A stretch of 64,000 bases of DNA from Nemertoderma westbladi (Eukaryota > Xenacoelomorpha > Nemertodermatida > Nemertodermatidae). The translations under genes were made by a program, and so were the position numbers. Of this stretch, positions 42,401 to 50,830 are shown in pieces. The stretch spans positions 1 through 64,000 of the forward strand of contig JAUCBJ010008503.1 in the NCBI GenBank assembly GCA_032718475.1, written 5' to 3'. How positions within the stretch are numbered: position 1 is the first letter of the stretch; the number at the start of each line of letters is the position of its first letter. The notes beneath the pieces were generated by a model. It saw nothing but the letters and a program-made list of their open reading frames with translations, did not search any database and had not been told where the DNA came from.

Positions 42401-42455
42401 GAACATCAGTTAAACTTGTAAATCCTGACAAATTAATTATCGGTATTTCGGCCAT
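36447..42455 (-). CDS. NIPBL: Nipped-B-like protein (NIPBL/Scc2), cohesin loader, single exon
   Basis: NIPBL with MAU2 (Scc4) loads cohesin and drives loop extrusion in the nucleus. The 2002-residue ORF starts ATGG in a good context (GAGAAATGG). Residues 1-75 match the conserved MAU2-binding N-terminus (SLTDVLSDLPLPAPLP). A disordered region follows, with PVVVL at about 288-292 matching the HP1-binding PxVxL site of human NIPBL, and a basic KRRR nuclear-localisation candidate near 373. From about 440 on it is HEAT-repeat hook structure, including the cohesin HEAT block with AVRTKAMKCLALVVESDP near 1020 and VRKRVIRILRDIC near 1110, then the Nipped-B C-terminal domain (GLIHPVRCVPYLVAM) near 1565. 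The end is a Lys/Arg-rich tail. Length is close to fly Nipped-B. The absence of any intron is striking, since vertebrate NIPBL has dozens of exons. GC content is higher than in the flanks. Confidence 0.97.
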   Translation of the reverse strand: MAEIPIINLSGFTSLTDVLSDLPLPAPLPKHSANLLDKPELVARARQLLHCQDEALVSKLVNALGSVSTDYLDFKNPNINSDVINHNELPPLLQAVLQKDPHVFKKQRLHRNSPITTKLPETTLVATEVDEAGIESCDTAEMESKQQPSDIPLSNIDAPFSPEQSPGSHALPQFMSSSSPIRPARPWPQVTKYNLLNSCGVVSQESNALTGNPVKDEPPGCGSSLNIINQSATFQMPQKKQILKKQHEMMGNHYPAVHLTDVMDPSRAGSKPISSNGTSGSECRMLHPVVVLERTVSEHLFQQASETPDVREPGKKSRELDKLKDYWQPDPGEADFSTRKRKAASVAQYKFKHEFNQGADVPSPDSGEDYQRVTKRRRLDSSGESEPDDDGVAPHKRLVSRKDFAKVKAGRFLTREEMLESRVYSRFISAIDNVLEAVEELDIVADVTSVDDEWECPPEFVIPLPAVKELSTLTAEFKSIGGMKQVSHKKLVKLLQLLDKNIRDACRSRLDQEPSSTAGEDRIWRQLMLDKINRSLESTLITLNILTSNEMPKKVYLEDAIEDSIAFTKFHLTNTIYPRFDPAYKTGDSKNKPSAKVLRAKGPKTDTRFLIMYNKLCEIVNCFSVLVQCQELTDTLILPLSSLAISTFFVENVSELQLNALKLTTVIFSIYPAHRQLILDDILASLSRLPTTKKNLRVFAVSDTESVQMVTALVLQLVQGCVVLPRDEGREEESMSLAALLNKSSKKQAGINAENKKKDQMQDCDVILQQAYDNSSRVAQSFLSVFLSKCSSKCGEEDFRPIFENFVHDLLVVVNQPEWPAAELILSLLGFLLMKHFSNRSTDMSLRTASLDYLGIVAAKLRKDGVSGEHSIDEIKSILEEIDEAKVDDDVDITQRSQHELCRYLTANKSVDCSFEFARNFYFAQWFKDCSLEVEKAQGSPNKKQEVDPVVDMDDVNAKVQVVEKCREFLRSLVSDCESETKKNTVFLTDKQSHVFSIYLASKRSFNRSFNVYLTQILRTLTENAVAVRTKAMKCLALVVESDPGILARKDMQLGVHGRLQDSSTNVREAAMELLGKFILLKPQLVDQYYDMIVTRILDTGVTVRKRVIRILRDICVSHPGYPKTTEICIKIIRRVNDEESIKKLVNEVFTSMWFTPIKARDEDLLIKRVQCINDVVGACIDSRGGGLEWFEALLANLFTAEDGNKASAETSANLKQIRRACQQIVDCLVEHVLNIEEREADKEADDEAAGNKRVVACMATLYLFCKVRPELVVIHAETLHPYLSTKCSNKHDLLIIDYVCNILEILMPLLSNPSPTFLATIEEAMLKIMMNQNPRQVQSSISCLAAVINGVSHNVKFAYDCFKRFFDCLEQIRGVMDRNSLTSMDPQRYSFMLRSLFVTGLFAKHFELDKDLTDSDDNHDNKTPLSEKTYDLLFSFSEHKFVEARLKAINGLGFLCLSNPHLLLGHRMRELYTDIMENGSPRMKAAVLGNIQGYLQYEEIRSNKIDLMWSKRAKDEDLKEMQDVQSGMASSVIQIYLKLIFDTCFSLVTDLRALALNVISLTLQQGLIHPVRCVPYLVAMESDVDATIRDVASAELLTIERKYPGVIQMKATQGVRDSYRLQCALNPPSKNRLIVRGFRDEACRRAHCHHLYTVIRSSRQHRRALVVQLLTLLDCNDLPLVLYLCDNLAYFPYQTQDEILFLVHHCDVCLSVTGTDILSNFQRAIVPKPSGLEEGKSYSVLIEDLPRKSVAQEETLDEVLERIPDNPTPALWDWYESMLCSSLQVYLKTFLKEAYALSEQRCQQYSPTDASKSNDKPASCRASSMEFRPAPVLAYLERLNGSPLTPDVKREIADQYLWYKDTMLCLDPVEEEVSDFPPPGADGTDRPPPRLPKMRIHLAATALTGLRSDTTSPSLSTMSGVTDASSGATDQVSIGDDIIDDVVPAPEPEPDEATAKKKKSKRGKDKKPKKKQRKKKRKRYSFLSSEGTSGDGGESDPDFRC

Positions 42456-42792
42456 TTCTCACCATTATATATATCAATAATAACAATATAATAATAATAT
42501 ACAGATTTATAAATTAGGCCTACAATAATAATAAATGCACATCAGAAAACAGAAAATGTAGGCTGATCCTGATAGGTAGGCCTATACCATACCAGTATAC
42601 TGATCTGTCGCTGTCGGTTATAAGGGTCCGACGAATCTGTACAAAAAAAGTACAAAATACCGGTAATACAATATAGTACAAAAGAGTACAATAAAGTGCA
42701 AAAATAGTACAAAAGAGTACAAACGAGTGGGAAACGCTTGCAAAACGTGTAGGCCTATACAACAATACAAGTGTAATTCAAATCGTGTAGAG
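42456..42792. other. NIPBL upstream region with AGTACAAAA repeats
   Basis: Immediately 5' of the NIPBL start is AT-rich sequence; 42640-42735 carries about eight degenerate AGTACAAAA words. No core promoter motif could be assigned. TAGAG at 42788-42792 is the left TSD of the next element. Confidence 0.5.
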
Positions 42793-43270
42793 CAGTCGGG
42801 GAGAAGTTCGAATTGCAACTGAGTTGAAATTTAAAACTTTTTTTTTTAAATTCAACTTTTAAGTTGTAAATTCAACTCTAAAATGGCATGAGGCACAGAA
42901 GGCCCCGAAGACGTGACAGAAGGCAGAAGGGGTGTTTTTATGGATGTAACTCGAAAAATTAACCCTCATTACCGATGGAATAAAAACTTTCACCGTCGGG
43001 AACACTTTTTTTCAAAACATTTGAAGTGATTACATTTGCAAATTAGCTGAAATACTAAGGAAATTTATTAGATGTATTTAATTACTGCTGAATGTCAATA
43101 TTATTATACAATGGAATACCAGTAATGGATTCCAATACTCCAAAAGTTGAAATTTAAAAAAAGTTGAATTTTAAACTCTACTCTAAAAGTTGAATTTTAA
43201 TAAAAAGTTGAATTTTAAAAAATAAAGTTTAAATTTCAACTCGGTTGAAAATAGAACTTCTCCCCGACTG
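42793..43270. mobile_element. 478-bp TIR element with TTGAATTTTAA arrays, TSD TAGAG (class 2)
   Basis: TAGAG at 42788-42792 and 43271-43275. Inverted termini CAGTCGGGGAGAAGTTC, close to the CAGTCGGTGAGAAGTC of the 17676 and 46723 elements. Subterminal arrays of AAAGTTGAATTTTAA and its complement at both ends. Non-coding MITE about 340 bp upstream of the NIPBL start codon. Confidence 0.9.
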
Positions 43271-43777
43271 TAGAGAGTACAATTGGTAATTTTCATAGTA
43301 GAATGTCACACCTGCACTCTGTTAGAGTTAGATGGACTCCCAAAAACCGTAGTTTTTATAGTACAGTAGTCTTAGTACCATAGTCGATTTTCCTCCTTTC
43401 TTTTTGTTTAGTAAAAACTGAATTTTTTGACAAATTTTTTACATTTACATTTAAACTGTTAAAACTGAATATTATAACCTTGGCACTTTAGTGTCAAATT
43501 GTTCAATATTCGGTAGGCCTATTCGGTATCGGTACCAAAATTGCCGAATTTTTTTCAAATTCGGTTCGGTTCGGCAAAATTTTAAATTCGGTCGATCCAT
43601 TACTGCCATAGTCAGATAGTACTGCTGTACTGTCTGACTGTAGTATGGCATGTACTGATGTATGGACGTATGGTGGTTGAAATCGAAGAATTCTGGACCC
43701 AGGCAGCCAGGGCCAAACCATACAGCCATAGCAACAGATTCCATTATTTAAAAAATTGTTTGATTAGGCCTATTAGT
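43271..43777. other. Spacer with a TTCGGTTCGG cluster
   Basis: Non-coding. The stretch 43500-43590 has several ATTCGG/TTCGGTTCGG words resembling the subterminal repeats of the hAT-like element at 24578-26672, perhaps one end of a relative. Confidence 0.45.
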
Positions 43778-43930
43778 TTTATTAAACCTGATTGCCACTT
43801 TGCCAGCAGCTCTTCTGCTCTTGCATGGCAGCATGGAGGTGGAGGGTAGATTCTACCCTATCTCTCCATGCTGCCTGCTGCCATGCAGGAGCAGATGAGC
43901 AAGCTGGCAAAGTGTCAATCAGGCTTAATA
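43778..43930. repeat. ~150-bp foldback element
   Basis: Left arm ATTAAACCTGATTGCCACTT through TGCATGGCAGCATGGAG is complementary to the right arm CTCCATGCTGCC... through CAATCAGGCTTAAT, leaving a short loop with GGTAGATTCTACC. Arms differ by a few indels. Confidence 0.8.
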
Positions 43931-45197
43931 CAGCAATAGCAAGAGCAGAAGAGCGAAGCTCAATGCCAGACTGCGGGGTCAGGGGGTGCGCTGGTGGCTG
44001 GTGTGGGCCTTTCAGGCCAGCAGGCTGTAGCTGCCTTGCCGCTTGCCTCTCGGCTGGCCGGTAATCGTTCTACCGTACAGCCGTAAGCATACAGTCCAGC
44101 AGTCTGACAGTCAGACAGTACTGTGTGTTGTGTGTATGAGCAGGCAGGCGCAGGACAGCAGGAAGCCAGGTTGGAATTCATGCTGCAAAACTCGGACGCG
44201 TACCTGCGCGAATGACCGCAAATCAGATGCGCGTTGCGCATTTGGGTGAGACAGGTGCGCGTTCGGGTGAGACAGGTGCGCGTTGCGCCTCAGCGCGCAG
44301 CTCTGCCTCCAGCCTCTGATGCGCACCACAAATTAATTGAAATCACGAAAATACACAAAAAAATTTCGCTCGCTTCGCTCGCATTGGTTTCTCATTTCAA
44401 ATTCTTCAAACAGTCAAATCATTTCACCATAATACTGTAATACCGGCAACCGGAGCTGAATTTGTCTATTTATTTTAACTACTACCTGACTACAGTACTC
44501 TATTGTTGTATTGTTATTAGGTCTATGCTATGCCGATGTTACGTTAGTAAACAGGTAAAGTCAGAAAGTAACAATATATTATAAGTATGACTTAATTATA
44601 AGCCAACTGTCAGACTGTATGTCGGTATGTTTAAGCCTAATTGTTAGGTAGGCCTATACAAAGTATTACTGGCAGACTGGTACCTATTTCAATGTTCGTT
44701 TTTTTGAAATTACATGTTTTGTTTGTAATATAAAATAATATTTTCTGTTATAAAAGCAGTGAGCCAGTTGGGCCACCATAGTAGTGGATTAAAAAAATAT
44801 TTTTTAATATTAACAATTTTGATGTTGCAAAAATTACATTTATTAGGCCTATGTACTGATGTAAGCCTAGATTCAACGTACAGACAGACAGACGTAAAGA
44901 TAAGCTTAAAACGCTCAAACTTGTAAAATAGGAATGTAAAATTGTTCTTATGAACTGTCCGATTTTTTGAGATATGCATGACATCTGGCAGTCTGGACAT
45001 GAGCTGCGCGATTTTGTTTGGATTATGATGAGGTGCGCGACGAGCCAATTTCAGGTGCGCGGTGATTTCAAAACAACAAAGCGTACCTGCCTGCCTGCTG
45101 ACCTGCGCGCTCATGCATGAAATCCAACCTGGGCAGGAAGTCACGAAGTGTGGGCCCGAGCGGTGCTGTCGCTGTGGCTTTCTCTTGGTCCGTGGTC
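43931..45197. other. Mixed non-coding repeats
   Basis: No gene. Contains a 20-bp direct repeat GGGTGAGACAGGTGCGCGTT (44243-44287), a CTCGCTTCGCTCGC word (44364-44377), AT-rich sequence and, at 44930-45135, the second copy of the dispersed repeat of 27925-28110. Confidence 0.5.
44930..45135. repeat. Dispersed repeat, copy 2
   Basis: Same block order as 27925-28110 with insertions (for example a CTGGCAGTCTGG segment); diverged, ends not placed. Confidence 0.7.
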
Positions 45198-45666
45198 CGG
45201 TCCTACGAATTACCCCAAAATACCCCAAAACACCCCAAAATACCCCAAAACACCCCAAAAGACCCCAAAATAGTATAAAACTACCCCAAAATACCCCAAA
45301 ATAGTTTAGAATTACCCCAAAATACCCCAAAATAGTTTAGAATTACCCCAAAATACTTTTTTTTCAGCCTTTGTTTTGGAAATTTAATTTACCCCAAAAT
45401 ATGGCAAAATGACGAATTACCCCAAAATAATTAAAAATTTTTTCTTCACTCTCGTTTATTGTTTTGGTTAAAAAAACTTGCCACTGTAACCTGCTCCTTT
45501 CCCTCGCTGTTAAAAAACATGGTTAGCTTATTTTGGGGTATTTTGGGGTAATTTTTTAGCCTTTTTGGGGTATTTTGGGGTAATATTTGACTATTTTGGG
45601 GTATTTTGGAGTATTTTGGGGTATTTTGGGGTGTTTTGGGGTATTTTGGGGTAATTCGTAGGACCC
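45198..45666. mobile_element. 469-bp TIR element with ATACCCCAAA arrays, 8-bp TSD CCGTGGTC (class 1)
   Basis: CCGTGGTC at 45190-45197 and 45667-45674. Inverted termini (C/G)GGTCCTACGAATTACCCC; the first base differs between ends. Both arms are arrays of ATACCCCAAA (left) and TTTGGGGTAT (right). The centre holds one copy of the shared core (45456-45510). Non-coding. Confidence 0.85.
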
Positions 45667-46606
45667 CCGTGGTCAGTTGGTTTGTGTCTGCAATCTGTGG
45701 ACCGCTGGACTGTGACTGTCTGACTGTGAGCGTGCGTGTGTGCTGCTGACCGCTGACGTGTGCATAGCTGCGGCTGGCTGGCTGGTGGCTGCATGGTGTG
45801 GACGTGGAGTCTGGAGTGGGTGGTGGGGGTCCTATATGGAATACTGACAAAAAGCGCGCCACACGCTGACACGCGTTCTGGTTAAACGAAAATCGCGCCA
45901 CCCATGATATCAAATGCGCGCCAAGCCAACAATTGACTATGAAATTTTGCAGTAATTGCTTAATTGTCAGTTTATAATGCTGTAGCCCTACAGTATTTTA
46001 ATATTAAAATATGCGAGTGTAGCGAGCAAGGAAATTTTCCAATTATATCTGATTATGTTAACATAAATACAGTCTGACAGTAATAGTCAGATAGTGCTGT
46101 ATAGTTGTAGTAGTAGTAGTAGTAGGTAAACGTCAACTGGCTGTTTTTAAATGCAGATGTGATCAAGATGCGAGCGTAGCGAGCACGAAAATTTTAACAT
46201 TTCAGCATTTAAAGTAGGCAAAGCGACTGTTTTCAAATGTCAAATGCAGAAATGCAGATGTCATTAAATGGCGAGCGTAGCGAGCACGGAAATTCTGCTG
46301 AATCATGCAGGCTGTCATGGTTTTATTGGTTTGAAGAATCTGACAATTGAAAAACTTTTGAAACAAGTCATGTTTTTAATGGTCATGCTCAATCCGTCTG
46401 TTTCCATTTGTCCACAGCCAGACAGTGCTAAGAGTAGATTTACAGTATAAACGCGAGCGAAGCGAGCGGACATTTTTCAATCTTTTTAAACCTATGGAAT
46501 AATTTCAAATAGAGCTGTAGAGTGGGATGTGTTGCCAGTGCACTGCTCTGCTACACTACCTCCTACAACTGTCCTAACCTAACCCTACATCCATATTCGC
46601 GCCAGG
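45667..46606. other. Non-coding region with four AGCGAGC words
   Basis: CGAGTGTAGCGAGCAAGG (46013-46030), CGAGCGTAGCGAGCACG (46162, 46272) and CGAGCGAAGCGAGCGG (46453) recur about 110-180 bp apart, each at a similar place before an A/T-rich ATTTT stretch. Probably a degenerate tandem or subterminal repeat of an unplaced element. Confidence 0.5.
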
Positions 46607-46722
46607 ACCGCCAGGATCCTCAATGCGCGCCACACGCCCCTGTCACTACGCGCCAGGTTCCTTAATCCGCGCCACACGCCCCTGTCACTACGCGCCAGGA
46701 TCCTTAATCCGCGCCACACATG
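46607..46722. repeat. 42-bp tandem repeat, ~2.7 copies
   Basis: Units with ACGCGCCAGG..CCTTAATCCG and CGCCACACGCCCCTGTCACT repeat every 42 bp. The array is cut by the element at 46723. Confidence 0.8.
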
Positions 46723-48676
46723 CAGTCGGTGAGAAGTCAAAAATTGGACTTCAAGTCCAATTTTAGACTTCAAGTCCAATTTTGGACTCCAAAGTCCAAT
46801 ATTGGACTTTAGTACAACTCCAAGTGTACCCATACTGCCATACTGTATATCGGTATTTAAATCAAAACGGCATCCCGTATCAGTAGGGCCTACATATATC
46901 TGTATATATTACATAATTACAATGCAACATTATTTTAATGATCAAATTAAATATTATATGTCAGTATGTATTATACTGTTATAAACACGGATCGCACACG
47001 TACAGTCAGACAGTCAGACATCAGTAGTTACTTTTTGCGGTAGTGGTATAGCTTTGCACTTTGCGGTAGCCTTACTGCCTTAGCGGTGTATACCGCGGTA
47101 GCGTAGTTGAGTTATAGCTGTATAGTTCATTCATACCCACAGACCCATACTGCCATACCTGTGTTATTTTCGTATGGCAAAAATAAGACTACTGTAAACT
47201 GTAACCTATTGCAGTATTGTGTTATTGAGTTAATGTTTATTGACTAATTGTTTTGATTAGGTTCACTGTGCAGCTGTGTCAAGTACAATGCACACATCTC
47301 TGCATCTCCAACCAGACACTATATAACATTGGAGTTGGAGGTGTCTCATTCAGTCATTGGTTCCCCCAAGCTTGACACTAGAACAAAGCCGCCTCCGCTT
47401 TGCAGGACATCGCTTTAAGCCGTGAGGACCAGCCAGTGCACCTCATGGAGTGAATAAGCATGGTGGACAGCCCATGACTTTCTTGAGACGCATCTTTCTT
47501 ACTGTCTTAAACAGTTAAAGGACACTGGCCTTGAAGATGCGGATGATCTAGCAAATGTCATGGGTGATAAGGCTGTAAGAGTGTAAGGGAGTTGTGGAGG
47601 CGCACTTTTGTCAACAAGCCGGCACAGCATTCTTAATACATTATAGGGCCTATATATAATGCAGCTGCAATGAATCATGCCGATTGTAGTAGTAGTATGT
47701 GGTGAGGTTATAGGGCTCCTTCAATTGGTAAAGTCAAAAGTGGGCGTTTATTGTTTTAGTTAGAAAAGCCTGCCTCTGTAACCTGTTCCTTTCCCTCAAT
47801 TGGTTTATGATTATGACGTGTGTTACTTGTTACTTCTGTACTTATTATGTGGAGACCCCAACACGTTAATCAGTTACTAATCCCATTTCATTATCCTGCA
47901 GTCCTGTTGTATGGAAAAATGAGAAGAGATGGTGGTAGCATCAACTTGTAGTATTTCTTTCTGATAGGGCTCCCATAGCTTTAGACGAAATCGTAGCTTG
48001 TACTATAGTTAGCCTTAGCAGCAGCTGCAGTTGGCTAACCTGGCATTGCTACCAGTATCCACCAATTATAATTTGTAATTAAATATTTGTTGGAGCATAA
48101 TCTAATCTAGTCCTAAAGACACTATAAAGTCCTGGGTACAGAAGGCTGTAAGGTTAGACATAACATGAATGTAAATTGTAAACTAAACAATATGCTAAAA
48201 GTAAAGTACAAAGTACCTAGAATGCTAGAATGTACTCATTATATTCTAAGTACAGTACAGTCATCATTACACTGCTGCACTGCAGATACATACAGAGCTG
48301 CAAAGGTAACTTTCCATAACTTAACAGCTGTCTGGCTGTCTCTCATCTGTCATGCTTCATGTACCTTTAAGTTCGATTCTCAATGTAACGTCCAAAATTG
48401 GACTTAAAGTCCAATATTGGACTTTTGTAAAAATTCAAAGCCTTATAAAAAAAGTTCCCCCTGGTGAATTTCAGGTCCCCCTGTTCAAAACTCTTATTTT
48501 TTGATATATTTTCGATTAAAGAAAAAAAATCCCGCCCGATCCAATTACCCAAGGCCCTGGAACAATTGGCTGATTTGAAGTCCAATATTGGACTCAAAGA
48601 AGTCCAATTTTGGACTTGAACTGGAGTCGAAGTCCAATTTTGGACTTAAGTCCAATTTTTGACTTCTCACCGACTG
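46723..48676. mobile_element. 1.95-kb second copy of the CAGTCGG element, inverted, TSD ACATG (class 2)
   Basis: ACATG at 46718-46722 and 48677-48681. Inverted termini CAGTCGGTGAGAAGTCAAAA and the same AAATTGGACTT clusters as 17676-20517, in reverse orientation. It lacks the 18182-19387 insertion, showing the empty site near 48140-48160, and retains a longer LINE 3' segment (47265-47645) and the shared core (47742-47801). No transposase. Confidence 0.92.
47265..47645 (+). pseudogene. LINE 3' remnant carried inside the CAGTCGG element
   Basis: GTGTCAAGTACAATGCACAC through GCCGGCACAGCATTCTTAAT matches the 3' part of the LINE at 3966-5035, including the VKYNAHIS block just after the RT tail. 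Since the other copy (17676-20517) also has the 3'-most part, the LINE segment was captured before the element amplified. Confidence 0.75.
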
Positions 48677-49437
48677 ACATGTTGAGCAAACTCTACATAA
48701 ATTCCAACCTGGGTGGGGGTCAGGGGGTGGGTACTGGCAACTGGCTGACTGGTTACTTTATCTGGTTATTGTTACCGCTACCAGTCTGCAGTCAGCCACT
48801 TGCCAGTTCTGCAGACAGGCAGACTGAAGTTAACTTTTACAGTCGAGGCGATCTAGGCACTAGGCCTGCTAGGTCTAATCGGTTTTCATTGCATACCAGC
48901 CAGCATACAGGCATACATACAGGCATCTTGTAGGCCTATGCGTACGGTCAGATTGTCTGACAGTACAGCAGTAGGCGTAGGCACTTCCAGTGGTTTACTA
49001 CGGTATATTTCAAGATTGAACTTGTCAGACAGTAGGCTAGGCCTACAGTACTGTAGTAGTACAGTAATAGGCATAGTCACTTCCAGTGATTTACTAGGCA
49101 GCTAGGTACATTTCAAGTTTGAATTTGAGTTGGCCAATTAAAATGTATTTGTGGTGCCGACCGCCTGGGCATCTGACTGTCAGACTGTGTATATCGGTAC
49201 CGGCTGACCGGTGTCACAGGCGAAAATGCTCCCCCCCACCCCCGCGCGGAATGCCCAGGGGGCATATTCGCCGAGCCCCAAATGCCCCCCCTGGTCACAT
49301 ACGCCTAGCGCCATATGGCCCCCTACCGCGCAGAATGCCCCCCCCCCTCCCCGGTGATTTTATGGTATGAAATAAGGGATTAAATTGTAATTTCATTACA
49401 CATAACATTGGGCCTATTTATTACATATCATAAGTAT
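48677..49437. other. Non-coding spacer, pyrimidine-rich at right
   Basis: No gene. Two near copies of CACTTCCAGTG..TTTACTA (48980-49015 and 49079-49112) form a ~100-bp tandem pair. 49225-49350 has several C-runs and GCGC..GAATGCCC words resembling 62790-62910. Confidence 0.45.
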
Positions 49438-49646
49438 GGGGCCGTCCAAGTATGACATCTGCACTTTTCCCCAAAATGTCGACCCCCTCCCTCCCCTAAA
49501 TCAGATGTCATCAGATAGGCATTGACCCCCCCCCCCCTCCCCTAAATCAGATTTAAAAAATTTTCGCCACCTAATCACTGAAACATGGTGACTGGTAACT
49601 GAAACAGAAGGTCGTGCTACGGGCCTTCGGGGGCTTCGAGAACAAT

Positions 49647-50830
49647 TGTACGCGCTTTTGAAGACCTTTAGCAGTTTAACCTGCTAAAATTTATATGTCT
49701 TTTGGTTTATAAATAGACTTTTAGTAAATGACAAGTATTTAATACCAATAAACACAACATTAGCCGAAGCCAGCCTAGTGCGCGTCCATTCACCCGCTGG
49801 ATATACCCGGGAGACTGGATTCGGATGGGGCTTAGATTTTATTATTGCAGTGAAGCCTACTGTATTATTCGATTGATCGTTAATAAATAATTCCTGACTA
49901 ATATTATTCACTTTCGGGAAATATTAACAGTTCCTTTAGGACGTGGCGCTCTATCTAGGTAAACAGAGCTATGACTTATACTAAACACAACGGTAAGGCT
50001 TATGATTCACGTATAAGGCGCATTCTTTAGGAAATGCTTTGTTATCAGCCACAATCATGCACACTACCGGTACCGCACAATACTGCACACTAATCTGCCG
50101 ACCGTCAATGAATTTGATCACACATAAAGAGAACAGCAATTGACTCATGTAGTGCCTATCAAATAGCATTAAACTCACTACAAACCACGATAATATAAGT
50201 CGCAATCGCTATATGTAACCTGTCTCTCTAACCTGTAGTGTATCAAGAAAATTGGGAAATTTGGGTTCTTTATAGATGTTCTCCAAATAATAATATTCAA
50301 CCAACTGATACAAATAATGACAACAGTAAACAGCATTAAGACGGTAGGTTAAGATATGATATGATTGTTTGGTTAGTTGATAATTATGGCGATAACAGTT
50401 ATACGTTCTATAATCTACGCCTACTAATGTTTTACTAAAAGTCTGAAACACCGAGTCATTCCAAAAGCCGATGTTCTTGGCCTAGAAGGAACAACAACAA
50501 CAGTAACACTGAAACAGTAAGAATGAACACGCCTAGCACGATCTGTAGAATATCTCCACATCGACAGTAAAAATCGCCCTGATTGGCTGTTAAGCTAAAC
50601 AAAGAACCATGTGTCCAACGGCCGTTTCCATGCCAGCAACCAGCTGTTAGATGTCGTAATCTGAATCATCAAGGCTACACTGTGCTAGAGTATTTGACGC
50701 ATTGCGGGTTTTGTGCCTTGCCATGTCCGCCAAAGCACACATATAGAAGAATGACTTTTATGTCCGTTAAAACACCTACAACGGTACTTTGCAGGCAAGG
50801 GGACTGATTATACCCGCAAAAGCTTTTACA
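49647..50830 (-). repeat. 3' LTR of the young element (1184 bp)
   Basis: TG...CA termini (TGTAAAAGC to GCGCGTACA on the minus strand). Contains an AATAAA on the minus strand (TTTATT near 49838). Nearly identical to 60704-61888. Confidence 0.95.

Noticed and set aside
44150-44340. Possible tRNA or SINE head
   Set aside because: No convincing A-box and B-box pair; only a GGTGCGCGTT direct repeat.
49684-50205. Short ORFs repeated at 60741-61262 and related ones at 2151 and 7166
   Set aside because: They are conserved only because they lie inside LTR copies; no domain and no coding constraint visible.
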